From contig JBPOGA010000003.1 in NCBI GenBank assembly GCA_051252415.1, positions 1-64,000 on the forward strand: a DNA stretch of 64,000 nt. Reading direction: 5' to 3'. This stretch comes from JBPOFY01 sp051252415 (lineage in GTDB: Bacteria; Verrucomicrobiota; Verrucomicrobiia; Opitutales; Coraliomargaritaceae). This document shows, piece after piece, positions 8,944 to 17,879 of the stretch. Each line of letters begins with the position of its first letter. Within the stretch, counting starts at the first letter, position 1. Under the pieces are notes generated by a model. The model saw only the letters and a list, made by a program, of their open reading frames with translations. It was not told where the DNA came from and made no database searches. Both the position numbers and the translations under genes were made by a program.

Positions 8944-10023
8944 ATGAGCTATGAAATGAATGACCTTTTGGAGTTGATGGTAGATCAAGGTGCCTCCGAC
9001 TTACACGTTCAGGTTAAGCAAGCCCCTACCTTGCGCATCAACGGAACCATGTCGCCAGTGGAGGGGCCTAAGCTGACTCCTCAAGATGTTGAAGGCTTGA
9101 TGCAATCGATTACTTCAGCTTCCAGTCAGGAGCAGTTGAAGACGAGCGGAGGTGCCGATTTTGGTTTTTCCTATATGGATCGTGCTCGATTCCGCGTAAG
9201 TGTATTACGTGCTAAAGGCGTATACGGAATGGTTCTGCGCCAAATTCCAAACGAATTATTTACACTGACTAAAATTGGATTGCCCGATAAGATTAAGGAA
9301 TTAATTACGCGCCCTAGAGGCCTAATTCTAGTGACTGGTCCTACCGGTTCAGGTAAGTCCACGACGCTGGCATCTATGGTAAACTGGATTAATGAAAATC
9401 GCGATGGCCATATCATTACGATTGAGGATCCGATTGAGTATTACCATGAGCACAAGAACTGTATCGTGACACAACGAGAAGTGGGTAACGATGTGACGTC
9501 ATTTGCTTCGGCCATTCGCGGCGCACTACGCCAAGATCCTGATGTTATTTTGGTGGGTGAAATGCGTGACCTCGAAACGATCGAAGCAGCTGTTGGCGCT
9601 GCCGAAACGGGTCACTTAGTCTTTGCAACATTGCACACTACAGGAGCTGCGCGAACGGTAGATCGTATTGTGGATGCCTTCCCGGCTAGTATGAAAGATC
9701 AAATGCGCACACAGTTGGCGTCATCGATCCTCGCAGTTATTTCGCAAGTGCTATGTAAGAAAAGGGGCGGCGGGCGTATCGCATCATTTGAGATTATGGT
9801 AACGACCACATCGATCGCACAACTGATTCGCGAAAATAAGACTTATCGTATTGCGTCCGACATTCAGACTGGCGCGGCAAAAGGTATGATTGCTCTCGAT
9901 TCGCACTTATTAAACCTTTATAACAAAGACCTCATTGAAGCGGACGAAGCCTTAGTTAAATCGCAGGATGCGCTTACCATGCGTGAAAAGCTTCTCGAAG
10001 GCGGCGCAAAACTTTCCATATAA
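8944..10023 (+). CDS. pilT: Type IV pilus retraction ATPase PilT
   Basis: This 359-residue cytoplasmic hexameric motor drives depolymerisation of the pilus, giving twitching motility and DNA uptake. A purine-rich site (ggggaggg) about 10 nt upstream supports the ATG at 8944. Visible motifs are the N-terminal D-L-H-V region, Walker A G-P-T-G-S-G-K-S at 132-139, the Asp box, Walker B R-Q-D-P-D-V-I-L-V-G-E-M-R-D (~198-211) and the His box with L-H-T-T. The tetracysteine element of PilB is absent, as expected for PilT. It sits between two PilB-like genes in one operon-like run. PilU is an alternative name, but length and motifs fit PilT equally well or better. Confidence 0.93.
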   Translation: MSYEMNDLLELMVDQGASDLHVQVKQAPTLRINGTMSPVEGPKLTPQDVEGLMQSITSASSQEQLKTSGGADFGFSYMDRARFRVSVLRAKGVYGMVLRQIPNELFTLTKIGLPDKIKELITRPRGLILVTGPTGSGKSTTLASMVNWINENRDGHIITIEDPIEYYHEHKNCIVTQREVGNDVTSFASAIRGALRQDPDVILVGEMRDLETIEAAVGAAETGHLVFATLHTTGAARTVDRIVDAFPASMKDQMRTQLASSILAVISQVLCKKRGGGRIASFEIMVTTTSIAQLIRENKTYRIASDIQTGAAKGMIALDSHLLNLYNKDLIEADEALVKSQDALTMREKLLEGGAKLSI

Positions 10024-10060
10024 AATTCCCCCTCACATATAGTCGTATTTTCCCCTCCCC

Positions 10061-11749
10061 ATGTTTGAAGACCATAACGATACCGTCTACGAGATTATTA
10101 GCTCAGCGAAGTTGCTCGAACCGGCACTACTCGATGAATTGAATGAGTCGCACCTCGCTTCTGGCAAGTCGCTTGCAGAAGCGGTTGTAGATTCTGGCAT
10201 TATTGACCGCCCCGTGCTGCTTAAGGCCGTTGCTGACTATCTCGGCTACGAATTTCTCGAGGAGATTCCCTCGACCGTGCATGAAGAGGTGTACTCGACG
10301 ATGAAGGCTAGTGTCGCGCGCATGTATGCTGTCGTGCCGTATAAGATTGATGGAACATCGGTCTCATTGCTGGCGCACGATCCATTCAATCCGAGCATTA
10401 TTGATGACCTTACCTTCACTTTAAATAAGGATATATCGATTGTCGTTTGTGATCCAGATCGAGTTGAGGCTTTGATTACTTCGACCTATGGAGAAGAGGA
10501 TTCTTCGATTGATGATATTTTAGGAGATCTTGGCGATAGTTTTGATGATGTTGATGAGAATTTGTCGGATTCGGATTTGACTGACATGGCGAATCAAACG
10601 CCAATCATTCGCTTCGTTAATCTAGTGCTACAGCAGGCAATTAAAGATAAAGCCTCTGACGTTCACTTTGAACCATTTGAAGATCAATTCCGTATTCGTT
10701 ATCGTATTGATGGTGCGCTCTATGAAATGGCACCACCGCCAAAGAGCCTAGCTATTCCAGTGACATCTCGTGTTAAAGTCTTGTCTAATATGAACATTTC
10801 GGAGACACGTATCCCGCAAGATGGTCGTATTAAGATGACCATTGCAGGACGCCCTGTCGATCTACGTGTATCTACATTGCCGACACAGTTTGGTGAGTCG
10901 GTTGTGTTGCGTGTCTTGGATAAGTCAGTCGTTAACCTTGACCTCGAAGCATTGAGTTTGCCTGACGATATTTTAAGCACGATTCGGGAATTGGTAGACC
11001 GTCCAAATGGTATCTTTATTGTTACAGGCCCAACTGGCTCTGGTAAGACTACTACCCTATATAGTGCGCTAGGTGAGGTAAATAATGTAGAGACCAAAAT
11101 TCTTACTGCCGAAGATCCCATTGAGTATGAGATCGATGGCATTATGCAAGTGGCGGTAAACCACAAGGTTGGTCTCGACTTCTCTCGTGCATTGCGTGCC
11201 TTCCTGCGTCAAGATCCAGATAAAATCATGGTCGGGGAAATTCGTGACATCGAAACTGCTCAAATTGCGGTGCAAGCATCACTGACGGGACACGTTGTTT
11301 TGAGTACCTTACACACCAATGATGCACCAGGTGCGGTGACTCGTCTGATTGATATGGGGCTAGAGCCATTCTTGATATCTGCGTCACTAGAAGCGATCCT
11401 CGCTCAACGTTTGGTCCGCCGTGTATGCAAGACCTGTCGCACAGCATATGAGCCGACTCAAGAGATGATTGATATTCTTGAAGTCGATCCTGTCGAAATT
11501 GCAGATAAAGACTTCTACTTTGGTGATGGTTGCCCTGAATGCAGCAATACAGGCTATCGCGGTCGAATTGGACTCTTTGAAATGATCAAAGTGACTGATG
11601 CGATCCGCGAGATGATTAACAATCGTGCGCCGACACTTGCCTTGAAGCAAAAGGCGCTTGAGCAAGGCATGCGAAGCTTGCGTGATGATGGTCTACGTGC
11701 CATTTTCGACGGCAATACTACCATTGAAGAAGTTCTTAAATACACATAA
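10061..11749 (+). CDS. pilB: Type IV pilus extension ATPase PilB
   Basis: The 562-residue protein is the assembly motor that polymerises pilin. It has an N-terminal MshEN domain (~1-150), an acidic Asp/Ser-rich linker (~150-175) and the ATPase core with Walker A G-P-T-G-S-G-K-T at 323-330. Walker B reads R-Q-D-P-D-K-I-M-V-G-E-I-R-D. The zinc site is intact: C-K-T-C at 456-459 and C-P-E-C at 491-494, followed by N-T-G-Y-R-G-R-I-G-L-F-E. It is followed after 20 nt by pilC. The spacer before its ATG is C-rich and lacks a Shine-Dalgarno sequence. Confidence 0.94.
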   Translation: MFEDHNDTVYEIISSAKLLEPALLDELNESHLASGKSLAEAVVDSGIIDRPVLLKAVADYLGYEFLEEIPSTVHEEVYSTMKASVARMYAVVPYKIDGTSVSLLAHDPFNPSIIDDLTFTLNKDISIVVCDPDRVEALITSTYGEEDSSIDDILGDLGDSFDDVDENLSDSDLTDMANQTPIIRFVNLVLQQAIKDKASDVHFEPFEDQFRIRYRIDGALYEMAPPPKSLAIPVTSRVKVLSNMNISETRIPQDGRIKMTIAGRPVDLRVSTLPTQFGESVVLRVLDKSVVNLDLEALSLPDDILSTIRELVDRPNGIFIVTGPTGSGKTTTLYSALGEVNNVETKILTAEDPIEYEIDGIMQVAVNHKVGLDFSRALRAFLRQDPDKIMVGEIRDIETAQIAVQASLTGHVVLSTLHTNDAPGAVTRLIDMGLEPFLISASLEAILAQRLVRRVCKTCRTAYEPTQEMIDILEVDPVEIADKDFYFGDGCPECSNTGYRGRIGLFEMIKVTDAIREMINNRAPTLALKQKALEQGMRSLRDDGLRAIFDGNTTIEEVLKYT

Positions 11750-11769
11750 TCCCCCCATAGTTTTCTATT

Positions 11770-13020
11770 ATGCCAAAATTTAAATATACCGCAATTGATT
11801 CAAACGGTAAGCAAAAGTCCGGTTCGATTGATGCCTCCAGTAAGGATGAAGCGAGCAGTAAGCTTAGCGGAATGGGCTTGATGCCTACCCAAGTTGCTGA
11901 AGCTAGTAAATCGGCTCCAGCAAAAGTAAAGTCTACCAAAGCGAAGGCGAAGTCAAAGAAGGGCGGCTTTGGTCGCGTTATCAAGCCCGATGACTTGACG
12001 GTTTTTACGCGCCAGATCGCCACTTTGCTACAAGCGGGTCTACCATTACTTCGGTCGCTTGAAGTGATGATTCGCCAAGAGCGTAACCTTCGTTTCAAAG
12101 CTGTGCTTGAGCAAATTGCTGAGCAAGTGAAGTCAGGTAACTCATTTTCGGACGGACTCTCGCAGCACCCTAAAACCTTCGACCGGCTTTATGTCAATAT
12201 GGTGCGTGCTGGTGAAGCTGGTGGTGTGCTCGATGTCGTTCTGGACCGCCTAGCGGGATTCATGGAAAAAGCTTTGAAGACTAAGAAAAAGGTCAAATCC
12301 GCGATGGTATATCCGGTGGTTGTCGTCGGTGTGGCCGTTGCAATTGTTGCTTTGCTCATGGTGGTCGTGGTGCCGAAGTTTGAAACGATTTTCGAGGATA
12401 TGCTTGATGGTGCTGCACTGCCAGGCCCCACGCGTTTGGTTGTTGGTATCAGTAATTTCATGAGTGAGAATATTGTCGTTACACTCATCCTAGCAGTTGT
12501 GGCCTTTTTCGCATTCAAATTTGCGCTTAAGACAGGGCCTGGATCGAAGCTCTTTAACTGGCTCTCGATTAATACACCGAAGGTTGGCGACCTTGTCCGC
12601 AAGGTGAACATTGCTCGTATTACCCGCACCTTTGGAACTTTGCTTTCCAGTGGTGTGCCGATTTTGCAATCCATTACGATTACAAAAGATATCACCAGTA
12701 ACGAATTCTATATGAATGCACTTAATCGTGTTCACGACTCTGTGCGTGACGGTGAGTCTCTCGCGGCACCGATGGAACGTGAATCCGTATTTCCTAATAT
12801 GGTGACAAGTATGATCGATGTTGGTGAGGAAACTGGTGAACTCGCAGGCATGCTAAATCGAGTCGCTGATAATTACGACGAAGACGTCGATAATGCTGTA
12901 GCCGGCATCACTTCAATTATCGAACCAGTGATGATCGTGTTCCTCGCGGTGGTAGTTGGTTTCATCGTGATTGCGCTCTTCTTGCCAATTGTCGAAATTA
13001 TCAAGCAGCTTACTGGTTGA
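11770..13020 (+). CDS. pilC: Type IV pilus inner-membrane platform protein PilC
   Basis: The 416-residue protein belongs to the GspF/PilC family, the membrane platform contacted by the PilB and PilT motors. The N-terminus P-K-F-K-Y-T-A-I-D is typical. Two homologous T2SSF cytoplasmic domains (about 75-195 and 280-400) each contain the G-E-x-G/E-x-G-G-x-L/T-G-x-L signature. They alternate with three hydrophobic segments near 180-200, 235-255 and 385-410. An unusual Lys/Ala/Ser-rich linker lies at about 50-68. It ends the pil cluster and is followed by a terminator. Confidence 0.95.
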   Translation: MPKFKYTAIDSNGKQKSGSIDASSKDEASSKLSGMGLMPTQVAEASKSAPAKVKSTKAKAKSKKGGFGRVIKPDDLTVFTRQIATLLQAGLPLLRSLEVMIRQERNLRFKAVLEQIAEQVKSGNSFSDGLSQHPKTFDRLYVNMVRAGEAGGVLDVVLDRLAGFMEKALKTKKKVKSAMVYPVVVVGVAVAIVALLMVVVVPKFETIFEDMLDGAALPGPTRLVVGISNFMSENIVVTLILAVVAFFAFKFALKTGPGSKLFNWLSINTPKVGDLVRKVNIARITRTFGTLLSSGVPILQSITITKDITSNEFYMNALNRVHDSVRDGESLAAPMERESVFPNMVTSMIDVGEETGELAGMLNRVADNYDEDVDNAVAGITSIIEPVMIVFLAVVVGFIVIALFLPIVEIIKQLTG

Positions 13021-13043
13021 GTTCGGCAGTTAGCTAAACTTTC

Positions 13044-13074
13044 AAAACCCGCAGTGAAAACTGCGGGTTTTTTG
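13044..13074 (+). terminator. Terminator after pilC
   Basis: A perfect 12-bp stem aaaacccgcagt / actgcgggtttt with GAAA loop is followed by T residues. The A-run on the other side may let it also serve the convergent lipase gene. Confidence 0.92.
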
Positions 13075-13078
13075 TGGG

Positions 13079-13780
13079 CTATTGTTCCGTTCTGAAGAAA
13101 TGTCCAGTTTTGAGAAATAGAAGCACCTCCATTATTACGGACGCTTTCTTCATGATCATTGGGTGGGTGGCATGTAGCACTTTGTAATCACTCATCCCTT
13201 CGACTTTGGCGCTTTCGATAGATACTTTGCCATCATCCTTGCCGGGGATTATGCAAGAGTTGATCCAGTTGATGCTTCGGTCACCGGTGAGCACGCCGAG
13301 CTCGAAATTGACTGGGCCGAGCTGCGCTATAAATCCATCTGGATCGGTGCTCAGCTGATTGCCCGCTGGCCCGTTTACTTTTTTAACCGCCTGCTGACCA
13401 CCGATTTTATCAATCACTTCGCTACCTTGGTTTGGTGGGCTCAGCATGACGACTCTGCCAATATTTTCGATAGGAGCGGACTTTTGAATCTGCCGAACGA
13501 GTATGCCTCCCATGGAGTGGGTGACAAAATGGATTTTGGTGGCATCGTTCGCATCGGCGATGATTTGCTCACGCACTTGCTCAGCTAGTAGCTCGACCTT
13601 ATGGTGGCGTGAGCGGTAGTCGATATTTAGTGTATGGTAGCCCTCGGCTTTTAGGGCGGTTTCCATCTTCACCATCGACTTAGAAGTGCGAGCGAGCCCG
13701 TGTAAAAGCACCACGGTTTCCTTTGAGTGTGCAATATTGGCGAGCATTGAAAGGCAGAGTATTAAGCAAAGTGTTTTCAT
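13079..13780 (-). CDS. Secreted alpha/beta-hydrolase (lipase/esterase-like)
   Basis: The 233-residue precursor has a signal peptide (~1-19, A-H-S before cleavage). The mature part shows an alpha/beta-hydrolase fold: oxyanion H-G at 27-28, nucleophile elbow T-H-S-M-G-G with Ser89, a possible acid at D182/D183 and a possible catalytic His at 203 or 206. It resembles the PGAP1/DUF676-type triacylglycerol lipases. It probably hydrolyses an ester lipid in the periplasm or outside the cell; the substrate is unknown. Its ATG overlaps the stop codon of the upstream lipoprotein gene (TAATG), so the two are translationally coupled, and both lie in an operon behind a TetR regulator. Confidence 0.85.
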   Translation of the reverse strand: MKTLCLILCLSMLANIAHSKETVVLLHGLARTSKSMVKMETALKAEGYHTLNIDYRSRHHKVELLAEQVREQIIADANDATKIHFVTHSMGGILVRQIQKSAPIENIGRVVMLSPPNQGSEVIDKIGGQQAVKKVNGPAGNQLSTDPDGFIAQLGPVNFELGVLTGDRSINWINSCIIPGKDDGKVSIESAKVEGMSDYKVLHATHPMIMKKASVIMEVLLFLKTGHFFRTEQ

Positions 13781-14553
13781 TAATTTAGTTCTGCTTGAAG
13801 GTTCCGGAACATGTCCACGATTTCAGGCATCAATTTAAGTGCGGCTGCATCTTGAGCGTCGTCTTGTTGACGTCTCACTTGTCCGCGCTCTGCGACCATG
13901 GTGGTGAGATCGACTTTCTTGGCACTTGCACTTGCGGTGCCGTAGGGATAACCATTGCGAACGTCTACGAGGAGCGCATTCGAAAACGCGATTGTAGTGC
14001 TCTGGTCGGAAGGCACGAAGTATGCACCTATAATCGTCCATGCGGCAACCGCAGAGGGGAGGGTGAGTTCTTCGGTTTCGGAGAAGACTTCGTAAATGAG
14101 AACTGCGTCTAAGTGTTGGCGCGCAGCACCAAGGCGTATTTTTCGGACAATCTCGCTGGTGCGTGTATTACCTGAGTGTGGTGAATAGACCATTTCAGCG
14201 ATCATCGGGCTCACAGGAACGAATTCACCGAAGTCTTTACCGAGCTCAGCTCTAGTATTATTCCATGCTTCGGCTTCTGTGCCAGTGAGGTTACTTAGCT
14301 GGCCATTATATATCTTCGCAATGCCAATTCTAGCAGGGAATTTTAACAGGGGCTCAATGTTAGCAATCCTTCGAACTTCAGCATCTAAGTTTCCCTGTTC
14401 TGAAGCTGTATTTTCGCCAGTCTGTGGGGCCTGTTCGTATTTATTTAGATATTCGCGTCCAGATGTGGTTTGAGTGGTCGATTCGCAACCTGATAGAAAC
14501 AGGAGACTACTGATGGCGACCGCGCAGTGGGTGAGGTGGTATATGGTTTTCAT
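13780..14553 (-). CDS. Putative lipoprotein of the TetR-controlled operon
   Basis: The 257-residue protein has a signal peptide ending in the lipobox L-S-G-C (Cys23). The mature domain contains a segment resembling lipoproteins that sense or bind small ligands (I-G-I-A-K-I-Y-N-G-Q, later D-A-V-L-I-Y-E-V), and a hydrophobic stretch A-V-A-A-W-T-I-I-G-A-Y near 170-180. I do not recognise a named family. It starts 5 nt downstream of the TetR stop and overlaps the lipase gene by one base. Regulation by the TetR protein is inferred from this arrangement. A cell-envelope or lipid-stress role with the lipase is plausible. Confidence 0.72.
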   Translation of the reverse strand: MKTIYHLTHCAVAISSLLFLSGCESTTQTTSGREYLNKYEQAPQTGENTASEQGNLDAEVRRIANIEPLLKFPARIGIAKIYNGQLSNLTGTEAEAWNNTRAELGKDFGEFVPVSPMIAEMVYSPHSGNTRTSEIVRKIRLGAARQHLDAVLIYEVFSETEELTLPSAVAAWTIIGAYFVPSDQSTTIAFSNALLVDVRNGYPYGTASASAKKVDLTTMVAERGQVRRQQDDAQDAAALKLMPEIVDMFRNLQAELN

Positions 14554-14558
14554 AGTAT

Positions 14559-15134
14559 CTATAGATTAAAATATTGATCGAGGAAACGTTTCACGAGCTC
14601 CTCGGTGGTGTCGGCTTCGCCGACATCGAGTTTATTGCTGGCGCGTAGTAAGCAGATGCCATGTAGGGTCGACCAGAGGACCTTGGTGTTCTGCCGCGCG
14701 GCCTTCTTGCTTTTGCTGATTGGTAGCATCACTTCAGTTACTTGATCGAATACTTCGTGAATCGCCTGACTGTAGCTTTCGGAGTTGTGCTTGAGTGGCG
14801 TGGCAAAAAGTAGTGACCAGAGATGGGGTTCTGTCGCCTGGAATTCGAGATAGGCAGCTGCAATCATGCGAAGACACTTCTTAGGCTTGGCATGATCGCG
14901 TGTTATTTCGCGAAGACTGGCCGCGAAGCCCTGTAAGCTGACTGTGTTGATGGCTGCGGCCAACCCATCGATGTTATCAAATAGATTGTAGAGTGTTCCA
15001 GGAGTGTAGCCAATAAGCTTGGCTACATTTCGGGCGGAGAGTGCGTTGGGACCTTCTGCTGCGACGAGTTCGCGCCCAGATTGCACAGCCAATTCAGTTA
15101 GTTCTTCTCGCGTGTGGTCTTTCCTACGTGCCAT
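14559..15134 (-). CDS. TetR-family transcriptional regulator
   Basis: The 191-residue protein has a basic N-terminus and an HTH at about residues 30-55 (L-S-A-R-N-V-A-K-L-I-G-Y then T-P-G-T-L-Y-N-L-F). The C-terminal ligand domain resembles the TetR_C WHG type. TetR proteins usually repress their own operon and release DNA on binding a small hydrophobic ligand. The gene is the first of three on this strand and is divergent from the DUF2339 gene. The 94-nt gap between them holds two palindromic sites of the expected size. Control of both transcription units by this protein is therefore likely. Confidence 0.92.
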   Translation of the reverse strand: MARRKDHTREELTELAVQSGRELVAAEGPNALSARNVAKLIGYTPGTLYNLFDNIDGLAAAINTVSLQGFAASLREITRDHAKPKKCLRMIAAAYLEFQATEPHLWSLLFATPLKHNSESYSQAIHEVFDQVTEVMLPISKSKKAARQNTKVLWSTLHGICLLRASNKLDVGEADTTEELVKRFLDQYFNL

Positions 15135-15165
15135 TTTCTATATATTTGTGGGTCAAATTTAATTT

Positions 15166-15182
15166 ATTGAACGATGTTAAAT
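15166..15182. promoter_or_regulatory. Upstream copy of the palindromic operator (one mismatch)
   Basis: The site reads attgaac-gat-gttaaat. It is the same 7-3-7 arrangement as the site centred 23 bp away, with one arm position changed. Two sites about two helical turns apart fit cooperative TetR binding. Confidence 0.65.
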
Positions 15183-15217
15183 ATTATTATTGAACGGTGT
15201 TCAATAATAATATTTAA
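15177..15217. promoter_or_regulatory. Perfect 19-bp inverted repeat, probable TetR operator
   Basis: Arms 15177-15195 and 15199-15217 are exact reverse complements around the spacer GGT. The core is ATTGAAC-N3-GTTCAAT (15189-15205). It lies in the divergent promoter region of the TetR gene and the DUF2339 gene, and its right end is 11 nt before the DUF2339 start codon. Confidence 0.82.
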
Positions 15218-15228
15218 AAAGATGCATT

Positions 15229-17871
15229 ATGGAACTCTTAGGCATCATTCTTCTCTGTGCGCTGCTTGCGGCGTTGATACTACCATGGGTGAATCTAGTT
15301 CGATTGAGCGGACATCGTGATGAGCTGAACCGACTGCAGGCTGAACTGAATCAGTTGAAGCAAGCTCCCAACGCACAGAGAGCTAAGGCGCCTGTCGCGA
15401 GCCAGGAGGAGATCACTCCTCATCCGACTAACAAGGAGCTGTTAAAGTCGACCCCGCCGCCGATACCTGCTGCGGCAAGTGTGAAAGAGACTGTGGTGTC
15501 GAAGCCGCTACCAAAAGAGATTGAAGAAGTTGGGGTGGCAACAGGGGTGAATCCAGTGACTCACCCGAAGTCTGAAGTGCCATCGGAGTCAGAGGAGCCT
15601 CAAGATTGGTTTAGTAAGATTGCTGTCTGGGTGGGCGGTATTGCCTTACTCATGGCTGGCTTCTATATGGTTAAATATTCGATCGATTCTGGTTGGGTGA
15701 CACCCATGGTGCGTGTCTGTATCACTGCAGGCTTTGGTGTGTTGCTTGCCGCGTCTGGTGGGGTGATTGGTGTGAAAGCAAAATTGGCCTCCACTGAACG
15801 TATTGGGCAGGCGCTTTCGGGAGCAGGTGTCGCCTGTTTATACTTTGCCGTGTATGCGGCAGTGCACCTCTACCATTTTCTCGGGGTGACTGGTGGATTC
15901 GTTGGGATGGTGATGGTGACTTTGTTAGCAGTGGCCTTATCGCTTCGTAATGGTGCACCGATAGCGTTGATGGGCTTAGTCGGTGGCTTTTTGACTCCAC
16001 TGCTCATGCAGACGGATGCTACAGATACGCTACTTTTATTTGGTTATCTCTTTTTTCTCTTTTGTGGGGCGCAATATCTATGTTTACGCCGTGGTTGGTT
16101 GGGTTTGCTGCTCGGATCTTTGATTGGGGTGTATCTTTGGTCGGGATTTGTGATTTTGAGCAATTGGAATCAGCCGGTTCAATACCTCGAGGGCGCGATG
16201 GTTTTTGTTATTGGGATATGTGCTGTGAACGCGGTATGGGCAGTCAGCATGAAATCGACGGCATGTAGTCAACATGCAAGGTCTGTTCTGTCAGTAATTC
16301 GGATATTCGCATGGAGTGGTGGTTTGTTCCAGTCCTTGGCATTAGTGTGGTTGAGCGGATTTTCAGGTGTCGATTTTACTTTGTTTGCGGTATTGAGCAT
16401 AGGGGCGCTCACTTTGGCGGCTTTTGATGAAGGCTCTTTTTTCTGGGCAGCATGGCTTGCGCTCGTGGCTATCTGCACGGCGATATTATCAAGTCCTGTG
16501 GTAGGTGGGGCGAGTTGGTTGCTGTGGGCAGTCGGGTTACTCGGCTTGTTCTTTGTAGTGGGGCACTGGCGGGCCTTACGTTCCGATAAAGCTGTTGAAT
16601 GGCGTGCACTTTCGATGGCTTCAGTGCTTTTATTGACTCCGTTGCTGTATGCCAACCGCGTGTGGGTCGTTGAATGGGTAACATACTTTGATGGATTCTG
16701 GATATTACTCGCAGGTATGTGTGCGCTGTGTCTCATGGCAGCTGGGGAGCATATCTTTCGCCGTGAAGACTCTACAGATGTTGTCGGTGAATACTCGGCC
16801 TTTGCGGTTTTTCTATTCGGTTTTGGTTTGTGGACTTATTTGCCCTCGGAATACCTCGCTCATGGTATTGCGGGTCTTTGGATCGTAGGCCTGCTCTATT
16901 GGAACGCGCGAAAACTTGGTCGCATGCACCTTATGCAAGGTGTGCTGGGTGGAGTCTGGTCTTTCCTCGTTTTTGCTTCTGCAGTTAAAGCAGTGAGCTA
17001 TTTCTTGCGTGAACCATTGCATGGTGGAATCGAGCAGACGGGCTTCGTAGCTCTCGCATGGTTGCTCGGAGTCGTCGCTTTAGCGGGATCTACATATTTC
17101 TCGCGCAAAGATGAGCAGATCGTGGCGCTATTAAAGTGGGCTTTAGGCTTGGCGTCGTTGTTTAGTTTAGTGGTGACCTATCAATGGTTGGACGAATCAC
17201 ACATGTCGGATGCGTGGAGTCGCGTATTGGTTGAGGGTGGGTTGACCGCGCTGCTAGCAGTATTGGCTGTGTCGATGTGCCGATTCGTGACTCGTTATCG
17301 TAGGGGTATCGCAGGGAGCTATATTTTGTCAGCATTAGTCTGTCTGCGTGTGGTGGTGTTGCACTTGGGCGATCAAGGTGCTGAAGGGGAGAACTTTTTC
17401 TTTAACGCCTTACTCTTACAGTTTGGTGTGCCATTTCTTGCTGCCTCAGCGATGGCTTGGATGTGGGCCGAAGTTCAGCACCAGGCGGCGCGCCATGCGC
17501 ATCAAGTGATTGCGATGCTTATTGGTTTCGTGTGGAGCACGTTTTTGGTGCAGGATTATTTTGGTGGTAGTGAATTGTTTGAATGGCGTGCTTCGAATAC
17601 GGAGGTCTATACGTATTCTGTGGTTTGGTTGGTGCTAGCGGTGCTATATCAATCAATCGGCCTGTGGCGAAATCAGCGGATGATTCATGCTGGTTCATTG
17701 GCATTGCTGTTGTTGACGATTGGTAAGGTGTTCCTTGTCGATGCTTCCGAGTTGGAAGGTATCTTTCGGGTTTTCTCTTTTCTCGGGCTCGGTGTGGCCT
17801 TGATTGGTATAGGTTTCTTCTACAATAAGGTGGTGTTCGCACGGCAAAATCCGAAAACCGATCACACCTAG
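15229..17871 (+). CDS. DUF2339-family polytopic membrane protein
   Basis: The 880-residue protein has an N-terminal membrane anchor (~3-25), a short coiled-coil-like stretch and a Pro/Glu/Lys-rich linker up to about residue 120. W-F-S-K-I-A-V-W-V-G-G-I-A-L-L-M-A-G-F follows and is typical of DUF2339. The rest is a long series of roughly twenty hydrophobic segments. The biochemical role of this family is not established. The gene shares its promoter region with the TetR gene, and the start lies just after the palindromic operator, so it is probably repressed by that regulator. menA follows after 8 nt and may be co-transcribed. Confidence 0.85.
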   Translation: MELLGIILLCALLAALILPWVNLVRLSGHRDELNRLQAELNQLKQAPNAQRAKAPVASQEEITPHPTNKELLKSTPPPIPAAASVKETVVSKPLPKEIEEVGVATGVNPVTHPKSEVPSESEEPQDWFSKIAVWVGGIALLMAGFYMVKYSIDSGWVTPMVRVCITAGFGVLLAASGGVIGVKAKLASTERIGQALSGAGVACLYFAVYAAVHLYHFLGVTGGFVGMVMVTLLAVALSLRNGAPIALMGLVGGFLTPLLMQTDATDTLLLFGYLFFLFCGAQYLCLRRGWLGLLLGSLIGVYLWSGFVILSNWNQPVQYLEGAMVFVIGICAVNAVWAVSMKSTACSQHARSVLSVIRIFAWSGGLFQSLALVWLSGFSGVDFTLFAVLSIGALTLAAFDEGSFFWAAWLALVAICTAILSSPVVGGASWLLWAVGLLGLFFVVGHWRALRSDKAVEWRALSMASVLLLTPLLYANRVWVVEWVTYFDGFWILLAGMCALCLMAAGEHIFRREDSTDVVGEYSAFAVFLFGFGLWTYLPSEYLAHGIAGLWIVGLLYWNARKLGRMHLMQGVLGGVWSFLVFASAVKAVSYFLREPLHGGIEQTGFVALAWLLGVVALAGSTYFSRKDEQIVALLKWALGLASLFSLVVTYQWLDESHMSDAWSRVLVEGGLTALLAVLAVSMCRFVTRYRRGIAGSYILSALVCLRVVVLHLGDQGAEGENFFFNALLLQFGVPFLAASAMAWMWAEVQHQAARHAHQVIAMLIGFVWSTFLVQDYFGGSELFEWRASNTEVYTYSVVWLVLAVLYQSIGLWRNQRMIHAGSLALLLLTIGKVFLVDASELEGIFRVFSFLGLGVALIGIGFFYNKVVFARQNPKTDHT

Positions 17872-17879
17872 TTAAAAAC

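Noticed and set aside
13835..14112. Open frames opposite the TetR-operon lipoprotein gene
   Set aside because: They have no signal, domain or ribosome site and mirror the real gene.
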